From Pelobacter sp. UBA6093 (GTDB lineage: Bacteria > Desulfobacterota > Desulfuromonadia > Desulfuromonadales > Syntrophotaleaceae): a DNA stretch of 64,000 nt. Under the pieces are notes generated by a model, which had not been told where the DNA came from, made no database searches, and saw only the letters and a program-made list of their open reading frames with translations. Where the stretch lies: positions 1-64,000 of the forward strand of contig DIWZ01000032.1 of the NCBI GenBank assembly GCA_002435955.1, in the 5' to 3' direction. Both the position numbers and the translations under genes were made by a program. Numbering within the stretch: position 1 is the first letter of the stretch; each line of letters begins with the position of its first letter. Positions 17,154-26,427 of the stretch are shown in pieces.

Positions 17154-18542
17154 TTGCGCAGAAACATCCCGAAAGTTGACAAGGTACTGGAGTGGCCCGG
17201 CGTCAAGGCTTTCCTGGAACAATACCCTCGGCCGGTAGTTATCACCGCGGTGCGCGAAACGCTCGACCAGGTACGCAGCGAACTACTCGGCGGCGAAGCG
17301 ACCACGGAAACCCTCGCGGAAGAATCGGTTACCCAACGGATAGCCATCGCACTGGAAACGACCAACACTCCCGGCCTGCGGCGCGTGATCAACGGAACCG
17401 GCGTGGTCCTGCATACCAACCTGGGGCGGGCGCCGCTAGCCGAGTCTCTGCGTGATACCATGCTTGACGCGGCTTTCGGTTACAGTTCGCTGGAATTCAA
17501 CCTGGAGACGGGGGCACGCGGCAGTCGCGCAGTTCATGTGGAAAAACTTCTTTGCAGCCTGACCGGCGCCGAGGCCGCGGTAGTGGTCAACAACAATGCC
17601 GCTGCGGTATTACTGGCGCTTTCTTCCCTCGCTCGCAACAAGGAAGTCGTCGTTTCCCGTGGTGAACTGGTGGAAATCGGCGGATCGTTCCGAATCCCCG
17701 AGGTCATGGAACAAAGCGGAGCGATCCTGCGGGAAGTCGGCGCCACCAACCGCACCCATCCCCGGGATTACCGCGCGGCCATTTCGGAAAAAACCGCCCT
17801 GCTGCTCAAGGTTCACACCAGCAATTTCGCCGTGGTCGGCTTTACTACCGAGGTTTCCACCGAGGAATTGGTCACCATCGGCCGCGAAGTTTCCCTGCCA
17901 ACCATGGTGGACGCGGGGAGTGGAACTCTGGTTAATCTCTCGTCCTGCGGACTTGCCGGCGAGAAAACGGTTCAGGAATACCTCGAAGCCGGAGCGGACC
18001 TGGTCACTTTCAGCGGTGACAAGCTCCTCGGCGGCCCCCAGGCGGGCATCATCGTCGGCAAGCGGAGTTTCCTGGAACCCATGAAAAAGCACCCCCTGCT
18101 GCGGGCCCTGCGCCTGGACAAGGTGACCCTCGCCACCCTGGAGGGGACTCTGCGCCTATACCGGGACGAACGAGAAGCCTTGCAACGCATCCCCACGCTG
18201 CGGATGTTGACGGAGTCCGCCGAGAATCTTGCGGCCCGCGCTGCAAAAGCCGTGCGGCGCATGCGGCGAGTGCTGCCTGCCAGCGTGTCGCTGGTGAGGA
18301 GCAAGGGGTATTCTCAGGTAGGCGGCGGCACCTTCCCCCTGCTGGAGATCCCCACAACCCTGATTTCCGTGTCCGTGGACGGACTCTCCCCTCAGCAACT
18401 GGAACAGAGATTGCGAAAAAGAGCACTTCCAATCCTCGGCCGGATTTCCAAAGGCGTCTTTGTCCTCGATATGCGAACCCTGTCCGACAATGACATCCTG
18501 GACATTATCGCCGCGCTCAAGCCCATCACGGCACCATCCTGA
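17154..18542 (+). CDS. selA: L-seryl-tRNA(Sec) selenium transferase
   Basis: A 462-residue fold-type I PLP enzyme with the SelA signatures NGTGVVLHTNLGRAPL, YSSLEFNLETGARGSR and the PLP-lysine motif FSGDKLLGGPQAG. It converts seryl-tRNA(Sec) to selenocysteinyl-tRNA(Sec) with selenophosphate, in the cytoplasm. The start is TTG at 17154 with AGAAAGG about 8 bases upstream; no in-frame ATG fits the family's N-terminus (x-R-x-I-P-K-V-D). It is convergent with selB, whose stop is 15 bases away. Length is normal for the family. Confidence 0.96.
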   Translation: MRRNIPKVDKVLEWPGVKAFLEQYPRPVVITAVRETLDQVRSELLGGEATTETLAEESVTQRIAIALETTNTPGLRRVINGTGVVLHTNLGRAPLAESLRDTMLDAAFGYSSLEFNLETGARGSRAVHVEKLLCSLTGAEAAVVVNNNAAAVLLALSSLARNKEVVVSRGELVEIGGSFRIPEVMEQSGAILREVGATNRTHPRDYRAAISEKTALLLKVHTSNFAVVGFTTEVSTEELVTIGREVSLPTMVDAGSGTLVNLSSCGLAGEKTVQEYLEAGADLVTFSGDKLLGGPQAGIIVGKRSFLEPMKKHPLLRALRLDKVTLATLEGTLRLYRDEREALQRIPTLRMLTESAENLAARAAKAVRRMRRVLPASVSLVRSKGYSQVGGGTFPLLEIPTTLISVSVDGLSPQQLEQRLRKRALPILGRISKGVFVLDMRTLSDNDILDIIAALKPITAPS

Positions 18543-18557
18543 GATGGGTACGGCACG

Positions 18558-20468
18558 CTATCTTTTTCTAAGAACTCTCTTATCGCCAACCCGCATGGTG
18601 ATCTTTTCCTGGTCGAAATATTCCAGGAGAGGGATCATGTATTTTCGGGACAGCCCGGTTATCTCCCTGAATTGCGGCGGCGCGATCCCGTCGTTTTCCC
18701 GGAGAAAGGCGATCAGCTTCTCCTGCAGCACCTGCAGGGATTTGGGTTCGTAAAAAACATCGGCCTTTACCTTTACCACCCGGCCTTCACGGGCCAGCAA
18801 GTTCAGGTGATCCAGCACACTCTTCTCGCCGCCACCCACCATCTCGCACAATTCCTTGATGGCGGGCGGTTCAATCCCGCCGGCGTGCAGGGCATTTTCC
18901 AGTTTGGCCAGGAGATCACCCCGATCGGCGACGGCAAAGGGCTTATGTCCCGGTTTTTTTACCAGTTCCCGGTCGACCAGGGCCTTCTCCTCCTTCTCCA
19001 GAGCATGCAGCACCAGTGGGAAGAAACGGATGTCGCTACGTTTAGGGATGCGCGCCTTGAGCTCTTCTTTTCCGATCCCTTCCTTGTGGGGATTTTCCCG
19101 CACATAGTCTTCCAGGCCGCCGAGCAACAAGGACTTGAGACTCTCGAATTCCTCTTTAGCCAGGAAAATCCGCGGCTTTCGCAATGCCTGAACAATAAGC
19201 CCTTGGGAAAGCAAGCCCGCCAGGGCGGCCTCGGTTCTTTGCGCCGACAGGCCGCTGCGAATGACAAGGTCCTCCAGACTCAGCCCGGACAGCAGACTCT
19301 CCCTTGTCAGAAGCAGAAGTTTGTCCGCATCCTCCCCCTCACTGAGCGCATCAAGCAACTCCAGCGCCTGGGCGGAACGGCGTCTTCGGCGCGGCGGTGC
19401 GGGATCGATCACCACCCCGCCTCCAACGGTAATCTGGGGTGAATAGCTACGTACAATGAAAAAATCACCGGGGAGGAGCAAAACCGGACTTTTGAGACGC
19501 AACTGAACGAAAGCGGATTCGCCGGGAGCGAGGGTATCCCGATCCAGCAGGATGATCTGCGCCGGCACCTCATATGTGGCTGAATGGAGGCGCAGCGTGG
19601 CTCGATGCTTCAGATCACGCGGTGTCGAAGACAGGTAATCGATCCGGGCATCCACGGTGCGGGTGGCACGAAAGACACCCCGGGGCACAACCACGTCTCC
19701 ACGGGATATGTCGCCATGATCGACCCCCTGCAGGTTAACCGCCACCCGCTGCCCTGCCGAGCCGCGTTCCGATTTTTTGCCGTGGGTCTGCGCGCTGCGT
19801 ACGCGCGAGGTAATACCGGAAGGCAGAATTTCCACCTCATCACTAGTGGCAATTTCTCCTGAAAGCAGAGTGCCGGTAACAACCGTACCGAACCCCGCGA
19901 CGGTGAATACCCGGTCGACAGGAAGCCGAAAAGGGCCGTCGACGGACTTTTCGTGCACCTCGTCGGCAAGCCGCCTCAAGGCCGTTTTGAGCTCTTCGAG
20001 TCCGGCAGCCGTTTTCGACGAAACCGGGATAATCGGCGCCTCTTCCAGGAAACTTCCAACCAGATATTCGCGAACCTCTTCGACCACGAGATGCAGCCAT
20101 TCCTCATCCACCATATCGCACTTGGTGAGGGCAACCAGGCCGTGCTTGACTCCGAGCAACTGGCAGATTTCCAGATGCTCACGGGTCTGGGGCATGACTC
20201 CTTCGTCGGCCGCTATTACCAGCATGACCAGGTCCATGCCGCCGACTCCGGCCACCATGGACCGAACAAACCGCTCATGGCCCGGCACGTCCACAATCCC
20301 GAACTGGACGTCGCCCGGCAGTTCCAGGTGAGCGAAGCCGAGCTCGATGGTGATGCCCCTCTCCTTCTCTTCCTTCAGACGGTCCGTGTCGATGCCAGTC
20401 AGGGCTTTGACCAGCGAGGTTTTGCCGTGGTCGATATGCCCGGCGGTACCAAGAATGAGGTGTTTCAT
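18558..20468 (-). CDS. selB: Selenocysteine-specific elongation factor
   Basis: 636 residues. The G domain shows GHIDHGKTSL, DVPGHERFVRSM and TKCD; EF-Tu-like domains 2-3 follow, and the C-terminal part (about 380-636) is the winged-helix region that binds the SECIS hairpin in selenoprotein mRNAs. SelB delivers Sec-tRNA(Sec) to UGA codons. The selenocysteine tRNA gene lies 99 bases upstream on the same strand, so one transcript probably carries both. No UGA-containing selenoprotein gene was found within the window. Confidence 0.96.
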   Translation of the reverse strand: MKHLILGTAGHIDHGKTSLVKALTGIDTDRLKEEKERGITIELGFAHLELPGDVQFGIVDVPGHERFVRSMVAGVGGMDLVMLVIAADEGVMPQTREHLEICQLLGVKHGLVALTKCDMVDEEWLHLVVEEVREYLVGSFLEEAPIIPVSSKTAAGLEELKTALRRLADEVHEKSVDGPFRLPVDRVFTVAGFGTVVTGTLLSGEIATSDEVEILPSGITSRVRSAQTHGKKSERGSAGQRVAVNLQGVDHGDISRGDVVVPRGVFRATRTVDARIDYLSSTPRDLKHRATLRLHSATYEVPAQIILLDRDTLAPGESAFVQLRLKSPVLLLPGDFFIVRSYSPQITVGGGVVIDPAPPRRRRRSAQALELLDALSEGEDADKLLLLTRESLLSGLSLEDLVIRSGLSAQRTEAALAGLLSQGLIVQALRKPRIFLAKEEFESLKSLLLGGLEDYVRENPHKEGIGKEELKARIPKRSDIRFFPLVLHALEKEEKALVDRELVKKPGHKPFAVADRGDLLAKLENALHAGGIEPPAIKELCEMVGGGEKSVLDHLNLLAREGRVVKVKADVFYEPKSLQVLQEKLIAFLRENDGIAPPQFREITGLSRKYMIPLLEYFDQEKITMRVGDKRVLRKR

Positions 20469-20566
20469 GGGATACCCTTATCACTGCTGCAAGGCAAGAT
20501 AGTGGAATGGATAGAAAGTATAAGGTTCGCAGTTCTTCTGAATTACTTGGTGGGGAGTGTGAGATT

Positions 20567-20664
20567 TGGCGGAAGCGCATGGGAATCGAACCCACCTGGG
20601 AAGTTTCTCACCCCCCACACCGGTTTTGAAGACCGGGCGGCCCACCAGCGACCGACGCGCTTCC
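20567..20664 (-). tRNA. selC: tRNA-Sec (anticodon TCA)
   Basis: On the minus strand the acceptor arms GGAAGCGC...GCGCTTCC are closed by discriminator G and an encoded CCA (20569-20567). The anticodon loop CTTCAAA gives anticodon TCA at 20629-20627. The variable arm is long (about GTGTGGGGGGTGAGAAACTT...) and the T-loop reads GGTTCGATTCC. The 8-bp acceptor stem, long extra arm and UCA anticodon are specific to bacterial selenocysteine tRNA. Confidence 0.97.
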
Positions 20665-20864
20665 ATGATCGATATTAAATGGAACTGCAAGATACCAAAC
20701 CCGGGTGCCGAGGTCGCAGTCAGCGGTAAACATCACTACGCTGCAATACCCCTCCAAGCTGCCCGATGAAGGCCAGATACTAACCGATCATTGCCATTTA
20801 TGCAACCCCTTATGTCCCGGGTTTTGCATATGCGATGCGGCACGATAAGGCCATCCCCAGGAGT

Positions 20865-21764
20865 CTATTCCAAGCGAAACCGCTCAAGAATACTGTCGAT
20901 GAAGGCCTGCGCAGCGGGAGCAAGGTCACGGCCCCGACGGGTCACCAGGTAAAAGTGGCGAGAGATATCCAGCCCCCGAACAGCAACAAGGCACAGCTCG
21001 CCTCGTTCGCACTCTTTTCTCACCGACATCTCGGATAGAAAGGAAATGCCGGCTCCGTTCAGTATAGCCTGCTTGACCGCCTCGTTGCTACCAAGACACA
21101 TGGAGACTTTCAGCCGTTCAGGAGCCAGACCAGCCTTGACAAGCTCATCGCGAAAGGTCCTGCCGGTCCCCGACCCCGCCTCCCGAAGAATTAGGGGTTC
21201 GCCAACCAGGTCTTCGGCAAGGATACTCTTTGCCTCGCTCCAGCGGTGCCCCGCGGGCACCGCCAGAGATATCTTGTCAGCGATGAGCGGGGTAAAGACG
21301 AGATCCTTCTCCGCAAAAGTGGTGCCGACCAACGCAAATTCAACTTCTTCACGCTTTAGTCGTTCAAGGGTTTCACGGCTGTCGCCCTGAAGCAGGGTAA
21401 TAACGACACCAGGATGCCGCTTTCGGAAGGAAAAGATACAATCCGGTATCATGTAGCAGGCAGGAATATTGCTGCCACCGATTTTCAACTCGACCTCGGC
21501 GAGCCCCCGGAAGCGATTGAGGGCCAGCGGAACTTCCCGGGCTTCCTCAACGACGCGCCGGGCATGGGCCAGCAGCAGCTTCCCCGCCTCGGTAGGGAGT
21601 GCCCCCTTTCCGGTCCGATCCAGCAGCTTCAAGTCAAACTCTTTTTCCAGCGCTGATATATGCTGACTGACGGTCGATTGGGTGAGAAAAGTAGTTTCCG
21701 CAGCACGGGAAAAGCTGCCACTTTCGACTACCGCAATGAATACTTCAAGTTGTTTTAGGTTCAT
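20865..21764 (-). CDS. Selenium-metabolism-associated LysR-type regulator
   Basis: 299 residues. The N-terminal winged helix (MNLKQLEVFIAVVESGSFSRAAET, TQSTVSQHISALE) is followed by a periplasmic-binding-protein-like effector domain. The translation resembles the LysR subgroup found beside selenium genes, and it is divergent to yedF in this selenium island, so it likely controls that operon. Of three in-frame ATGs close together, 21764 is chosen: it starts at the conserved MNLKQLEVF and has GGGGA upstream. Effector unknown. Confidence 0.88.
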   Translation of the reverse strand: MNLKQLEVFIAVVESGSFSRAAETTFLTQSTVSQHISALEKEFDLKLLDRTGKGALPTEAGKLLLAHARRVVEEAREVPLALNRFRGLAEVELKIGGSNIPACYMIPDCIFSFRKRHPGVVITLLQGDSRETLERLKREEVEFALVGTTFAEKDLVFTPLIADKISLAVPAGHRWSEAKSILAEDLVGEPLILREAGSGTGRTFRDELVKAGLAPERLKVSMCLGSNEAVKQAILNGAGISFLSEMSVRKECERGELCLVAVRGLDISRHFYLVTRRGRDLAPAAQAFIDSILERFRLE

Positions 21765-22201
21765 GAACATCCCCATAAAATCAGAAAGGAGGAGGCCGCT
21801 GTCTTTTTCATCCACCTCTCACCCAAACCCGCCTTTGTCAGCTTTAAAATTCCCAGTCAGAAGGACTGGTTCCTGAGAAGGCTAAAGGCACTACGCACTC
21901 CCCTTATCCCTCCGGCAGAATTGAATAACGTAAAAGGGGTATACATAGCACGTTTTCCTCTATGGGGGAAGTCTCCGGACGGATGGGTGATACGCGCTTT
22001 TTCTCCGGCGGGCTGTATGCAAAAGAGGTTTACAAAACCCATTAATTTCCATAGTCTGGATGCCATCAAAAACGGCCCGGTTACTACAAAAGCCTTAACG
22101 GTTGGCCATGACAACACTTTATCGGACACCGTTGCGGCAAACTGCCCGACCTTATCGGGGATCCGCAACTGTCCGCGAGTCGAAATTCAAGGGAGACATG
22201 G
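21765..22201. promoter_or_regulatory. Divergent control region between the LysR gene and yedF, with a nested hairpin
   Basis: No gene is seen in these 437 bases. Near the yedF end a two-tier hairpin is clear: outer arms GTTGCGG (22131-22137) and CCGCAAC (22163-22169), inner arms CCCGA (22145-22149) and TCGGG (22155-22159). A smaller hairpin CCAGTC-AGAAG-GACTGG lies near 21855. The region is expected to hold LysR binding sites; the hairpins could be a leader structure for the selenium operon. Confidence 0.5.
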
Positions 22202-22813
22202 ATGACGGTGCATACGGTTGACACGCGCGGGTTACGCTGCCCGCAGCCACTGATGCTGGCAAAAAAGGCCCTGGAAGGGATGGGCGCGGGGGAGCGTCTC
22301 AGAGTACTGATTGATAACGAGATTTCCCGGGACAATCTGATCCGTTTTCTAAAGGATCATGGCATAACCCCCGAACTTTCCGTCGATCAGGGCGTGTACA
22401 CGCTGCTTCTTGAGAAGACAGCCGGTGCGCCCGGCCTTGGTGATGCCATGGCCTATTGTTCCCCCGAAGGACCGGCAACGGGACCGGTGATCGTCCTCAG
22501 CCACAACGGCATGGGTTCAGGTTCGGAAGAACTGGGAAAAATCCTGCTGCAGGCCTGCGTGAACACCCTCAAGGAAGTATCTCCCCTGCCGTCGGCCATC
22601 CTGTGCTATAATGCGGGCGTCTTCGCGGTCTCTGCAGGGGCTCCCACCGTTCCGGCGCTAACCGAACTTGTGGAGCAAGGCGTCGACCTTCTCGTGTGCG
22701 GTACCTGCGTTGACTATTTCGAGCTGAAGAGCAAGATCGCTGTCGGTACCATCTCCAACATGTACGACATCCTGCAGCACCTCTCGACCGCCGAACGCAT
22801 CATTACCCTGTAA
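22202..22813 (+). CDS. yedF: Sulfurtransferase-like selenium metabolism protein YedF
   Basis: 203 residues in two domains: an N-terminal TusA fold with the CPQP motif (Cys13, GLRCPQPLMLAKKAL) and a C-terminal DsrE-like domain with a conserved Cys (LVCGTCVDYFEL). This architecture marks the YedF family seen in selenium-using bacteria, where it is thought to move selenium or sulfur as a persulfide/selenide on cysteine. It heads the apparent operon yedF, desulfurase, selD, tusA-fdhD. The ATG has GGGAGACATGG directly upstream. Confidence 0.92.
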   Translation: MTVHTVDTRGLRCPQPLMLAKKALEGMGAGERLRVLIDNEISRDNLIRFLKDHGITPELSVDQGVYTLLLEKTAGAPGLGDAMAYCSPEGPATGPVIVLSHNGMGSGSEELGKILLQACVNTLKEVSPLPSAILCYNAGVFAVSAGAPTVPALTELVEQGVDLLVCGTCVDYFELKSKIAVGTISNMYDILQHLSTAERIITL

Positions 22814-22929
22814 ACAGGGGACGTAAACAGGAATCAGATTCAGGATCGTAATCCAACACCGATGAAAACAGATCCCGACACATCAGTCCAGGGGGCGACC
22901 AATCGCCGGCCCTGGCTTCGGCAAAAATA

Positions 22930-24057
22930 ATGGAACGAATTACCTATTTCGACAATGCCGCAACATCCTTTCCAAAACCGGCGTCGGTAGCCGCGGCCAT
23001 GGCCCGCTACCTGAACGAGGTGGGAGGCCCCTATGGCCGCAGCGCCTACCCACGGGCGGTGGAGGTTTCGCGGACGGTAGAGAAAACCCGCGACCTGCTG
23101 GCCGAACGAATGGGGGCCGGGGACGCGGCAAAGGTGGTGTTCGCCCCCAATGCCACACATGCCGTCAATCTCGTGGTGCAAAGCGTACTCGCCCGGGGCG
23201 GACGGGTGCTCATATCTCCCTTGGAACACAATGCCGTCACCCGGCCACTGGCGGCATTGGCCGCCCGCTGTGGCGCTTCTTTCGACCTGCTGCCCCATTT
23301 TGGCGACGGCCGCGTGGATCCGAGCCGGATCGAGGGGATGTTGACATCCGATACAGTGCTGGCGGTAATCAACCACCAGAGCAACGTCAACGGCGTGATT
23401 CAGCCGCTGGCGCAGATCCGGCAGCGGCTTGGAAAGGTGCCGCTGCTGGTCGATGCCAGCCAGTCCTTCGGATCCATTCCGGTGCGGGTGGATGACTGGG
23501 ATATCGATTACCTGGCATTCACTGGACACAAGGCCCTGCTCGGCCCCCCCGGCATCGGCGGGCTCTACTTGCGAAACCCCGCCGGCCTCGAACCACTGGT
23601 CTACGGAGGGACGGGCAGTGCTTCCGAAAGTTTCGACATGCCCGATTTCGTCCCGGATCGCTTCGAGGCGGGCACCCCGAATATTGCCGGAATCTACGGG
23701 CTTCATGCCGCCTTGCAAGAGACGCCGGACTGTCGACACTCGCGGGAGGATTTTTGTCAGTTTATCGAAAATCTGCAGCGCATCCCCGGCCTGAAGGTGC
23801 TGTGCGCGGATCGTTTTGAAAACCAGGGCGATGTCCTCTCGATGCTGCAGCCGGGGCGTGACCCCGCCGATCTCGGCCGCATGTTGTTCGACAAGTTCGG
23901 TATCGAAACGCGGATCGGGCTCCATTGCGCGCCGCTGGCGCATCAGACCCTCGGCACCGCTCCATGCGGTTCCCTGCGTATCGGCGTCTCCCGCTACCAT
24001 TCGGCCGACGATTTTTCCTTCTTCACGGATGCTGTAAAGGAATGCCTGCGAATATGA
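22930..24057 (+). CDS. Cysteine desulfurase / selenocysteine lyase-type class V aminotransferase
   Basis: 375 residues. The opening YFDNAATSFPKP and the PLP-lysine motif DYLAFTGHKALLGPPGIGG identify the family; the active-site cysteine region near the C-terminus reads RIGLHCAPLAH. These enzymes release sulfur from cysteine or selenium from selenocysteine. Its stop codon overlaps the selD start (ATGA), so the two are probably translated in step. The position between yedF and selD suggests it supplies the chalcogen for selenophosphate synthesis, but substrate choice cannot be read from the sequence. Confidence 0.88.
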   Translation: MERITYFDNAATSFPKPASVAAAMARYLNEVGGPYGRSAYPRAVEVSRTVEKTRDLLAERMGAGDAAKVVFAPNATHAVNLVVQSVLARGGRVLISPLEHNAVTRPLAALAARCGASFDLLPHFGDGRVDPSRIEGMLTSDTVLAVINHQSNVNGVIQPLAQIRQRLGKVPLLVDASQSFGSIPVRVDDWDIDYLAFTGHKALLGPPGIGGLYLRNPAGLEPLVYGGTGSASESFDMPDFVPDRFEAGTPNIAGIYGLHAALQETPDCRHSREDFCQFIENLQRIPGLKVLCADRFENQGDVLSMLQPGRDPADLGRMLFDKFGIETRIGLHCAPLAHQTLGTAPCGSLRIGVSRYHSADDFSFFTDAVKECLRI

Positions 24058-25316
24058 ATATTCTGTTGCTTTTTATCTCGACACGGGCGGTCATCAAAGC
24101 CGAGGAGTGTCTTCGCGCAAACGCTGTCGATTGTCAGGTGGTGCCGGTACCGAAGGACATCTCTTCGGAATGCGGTATGGCCATCTCCATTACCGACGAA
24201 CTGCAGGAACGCGCCGCATCGCTGCTGGCACAGAGCGGTCTGGAGGTACGGATGCATCGCCCTGCCGGCGCAAAGCGCCCGCTGTTCGATCTTCTAACCA
24301 CAGTCGAACAGGGCGGCTGTTCCGCCAAACTGCCGCCGGAGGTGCTGTTCGACGCGCTCGGTCGACTGCCGGTGTCCACCGATCCCAACCTGCTGGTGGG
24401 GATCGGCACCGGCGACGATGCCGGGGTCTACCGGCTGACCGATGAAATCGCCCTCATCGAGACGACGGACTTTTTCCCGCCGGTCTGCTCGGACCCCTTT
24501 GACTTTGGCCAGATTGCGGCAGCCAATGCCCTGAGCGATGTCTATGCCATGGGTGGGAAGGTGCTCACCGCCATGAATCTCGTCATGTTCCCCGCCACCG
24601 GCATTCCCTTCGAGGTGCTGCATGAAATCATTCGCGGCGGCCAGGAAAAAGTCCAGGAAGCCGGCGGAACCCTGGTGGGAGGCCACAGCATAGCCGATCA
24701 CCCCCCGAAGTACGGTCTGGCGGTGACGGGAGTGGTGCATCCAGAGCGATTGATCAACAACGCCAACGGGGAGCCCGGGCAGGTGCTCATCCTCACCAAG
24801 CCGATCGGGACCGGAACTCTGGTGGCCGGCCAGCGTCTTGGCCAAGCCTCCGATTCTGACTATCAGGGTGCTCTCGATTCCATGAAACAGCTCAACCGGG
24901 ATGCCGCGGAAATCATGCAGGAATTTCAGATTCGCACCGCAACCGACATCACAGGCTTCGGGTTGCTGGGGCATGCCCTCAATATCGCCAAGGCCAGCGG
25001 TATCGGCATGGAGATCGACTCGGCGAGTATTCCCGCCCTGCCCGGAGCCATGGAACTGATTGCAGCGGGCTGCATCCCCGGCGCATGCTTCCGCAACCTC
25101 GGTCATGTGGAGGCCTCCGCTGACTTTGCCCCGGACCTCCCCTATCCCCGGAAGATGCTTACCCTCGACCCTCAAACCTCCGGCGGCATCCTGTTTTGCG
25201 CTCCTTTCGACCAGGCGGAGGCGATTCTTGCAGCACTCGCCGGACGGGGCTGTCCACATGCGGCGATCATCGGCAGGACCACCGCTTCCGGCCCAAAGCA
25301 GTTGGTGGTTCTGTAG
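24054..25316 (+). CDS. selD: Fusion of a DUF3343 carrier-like domain to selenophosphate synthase
   Basis: 420 residues. Residues 1-70 match the DUF3343 pattern (MNILLLFISTRAVIKAEECL, then PVPKDISSECGMAI with a conserved Cys40). Residues 75-420 are SelD, with the active-site loop EQGGCSAKLPPEVL (Cys89 where many organisms use selenocysteine), GDDAGVY, TDFFPP, AANALSDVYAMGG and DITGFGLLGHA. SelD makes selenophosphate from selenide and ATP. Cys89 is encoded by TGT, so there is no internal UGA. The second cysteine present two positions later in E. coli SelD is Ala91. ATG 24054 overlaps the preceding stop. DUF3343 genes are usually separate neighbours of selenium genes; here they are joined. Confidence 0.92.
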   Translation: MNILLLFISTRAVIKAEECLRANAVDCQVVPVPKDISSECGMAISITDELQERAASLLAQSGLEVRMHRPAGAKRPLFDLLTTVEQGGCSAKLPPEVLFDALGRLPVSTDPNLLVGIGTGDDAGVYRLTDEIALIETTDFFPPVCSDPFDFGQIAAANALSDVYAMGGKVLTAMNLVMFPATGIPFEVLHEIIRGGQEKVQEAGGTLVGGHSIADHPPKYGLAVTGVVHPERLINNANGEPGQVLILTKPIGTGTLVAGQRLGQASDSDYQGALDSMKQLNRDAAEIMQEFQIRTATDITGFGLLGHALNIAKASGIGMEIDSASIPALPGAMELIAAGCIPGACFRNLGHVEASADFAPDLPYPRKMLTLDPQTSGGILFCAPFDQAEAILAALAGRGCPHAAIIGRTTASGPKQLVVL

Positions 25317-25381
25317 ATCAGGTGCCTTTTACAGATAAGAATCAGGCAGGGACATATTCATCTCCTTGGTAAGGAATAACG

Positions 25382-26371
25382 ATGCAAACTCTGGATTTTC
25401 GCGGCGTAGCGTGTCCGATAAATTTCATCAAAATCAAATTGGCTCTGGAAATGCTCGACCCCGGAGAAACGGTTGAAATCCTGCTGGACGACGGCGAACC
25501 GGTGAAAAACGTCCCGCGAAGCCTCACGGCCGACGGCCACAGGCTGTTGGGGCTGAAAAAAATGGATGAACATTACGTGCTGACCGTGGAAAACACTTGC
25601 CAGCTACCCGAATCTCTTGATTCGGTCAGGGATTATGCATCCACGAAAATTACCCGGGACGGTGCACAGCCTGCAACCGATCCGGTAATGGTGGAAACAA
25701 CCGTCGACCTGATCGTCAATGGCACAAAGCTCGCGTCCATCGTCACCACCCCTGATTTCCACCGGGAACTGGCCGTCGGCTATCTGATTACCGAGGGGGT
25801 CATCAAAGACTACAGGGACATTCAAAGCATCGAGGCAAAAGAAGACTGGGTGCTTTTGGAGATACAATCCTTAGAGCACCTCAATCACTGGCATGAGCTC
25901 AGGTCTTCCGGCTGCATCGGCATAAACTGGGATCGGCAGGACATAGATCTGACCGTCGCGCTCGAACAGATATTCCGCATAGATATTTTGCTGGATAGCT
26001 TGAAATACCTGTATGACGAGATCCAGGACCGGACGGGAGGCGCGCACACCGCGAGTCTGGTGGATGCAGAAGGCACGCTGAAGTACAAGGCGGTGGACAT
26101 CGGCCGCCACAACGCCATCGACAAGGTTGTCGGCATGGCGGCCCTGAACGGCGATGACCTCTCGAAAATGTTTCTGGTATCTTCGGGCAGACAACCGGCC
26201 GGGATGGTGATGAAAGCGGCGAGGGCCGGAATCCCGCTGGTTATTTCCAAGTCGGCACCGATCAGTTCGGGCATCGACAGCGCACGCCGGGCGAATGTTA
26301 CCTTGTGCTGTTATGCAACGCGGGAAAAAACCAAGGTATTTTCCGTGCCGGAACGGATCGAAACCGCCTAA
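25382..26371 (+). CDS. fdhD: Fusion of TusA-like domain to formate dehydrogenase accessory sulfurtransferase FdhD
   Basis: 329 residues. Residues 1-72 form a TusA-like domain with Cys11 in ACPINF (CPIN rather than the usual CPxP). From about residue 95 the sequence is FdhD, ending VSSGRQPAGMVMKAARAGIPLVISKSAP and VTLCCYAT. FdhD hands sulfur from a desulfurase to the Mo/W-bis-PGD cofactor of formate dehydrogenase. E. coli FdhD has a CxxC pair in its flexible loop; here only Cys178 (SSGCIGIN) is present. Fusing a TusA carrier to FdhD would put donor and acceptor on one chain. Position downstream of selD fits, since many formate dehydrogenases are selenoproteins. Confidence 0.9.
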   Translation: MQTLDFRGVACPINFIKIKLALEMLDPGETVEILLDDGEPVKNVPRSLTADGHRLLGLKKMDEHYVLTVENTCQLPESLDSVRDYASTKITRDGAQPATDPVMVETTVDLIVNGTKLASIVTTPDFHRELAVGYLITEGVIKDYRDIQSIEAKEDWVLLEIQSLEHLNHWHELRSSGCIGINWDRQDIDLTVALEQIFRIDILLDSLKYLYDEIQDRTGGAHTASLVDAEGTLKYKAVDIGRHNAIDKVVGMAALNGDDLSKMFLVSSGRQPAGMVMKAARAGIPLVISKSAPISSGIDSARRANVTLCCYATREKTKVFSVPERIETA

Positions 26372-26427
26372 ATAGTGTCATCTCATAAACCGTGATACCG
26401 GTCATCCGAAGCTGAAGGATTTGTTTC

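Noticed and set aside
24300..24330. Possible in-frame UGA (selenocysteine) in SelD
   Set aside because: The active-site codon is TGT for cysteine and the frame is continuous.
26372..26427. Manganese riboswitch upstream of mntP
   Set aside because: The gap is only 56 bases and shows no yybP-ykoY core motif.
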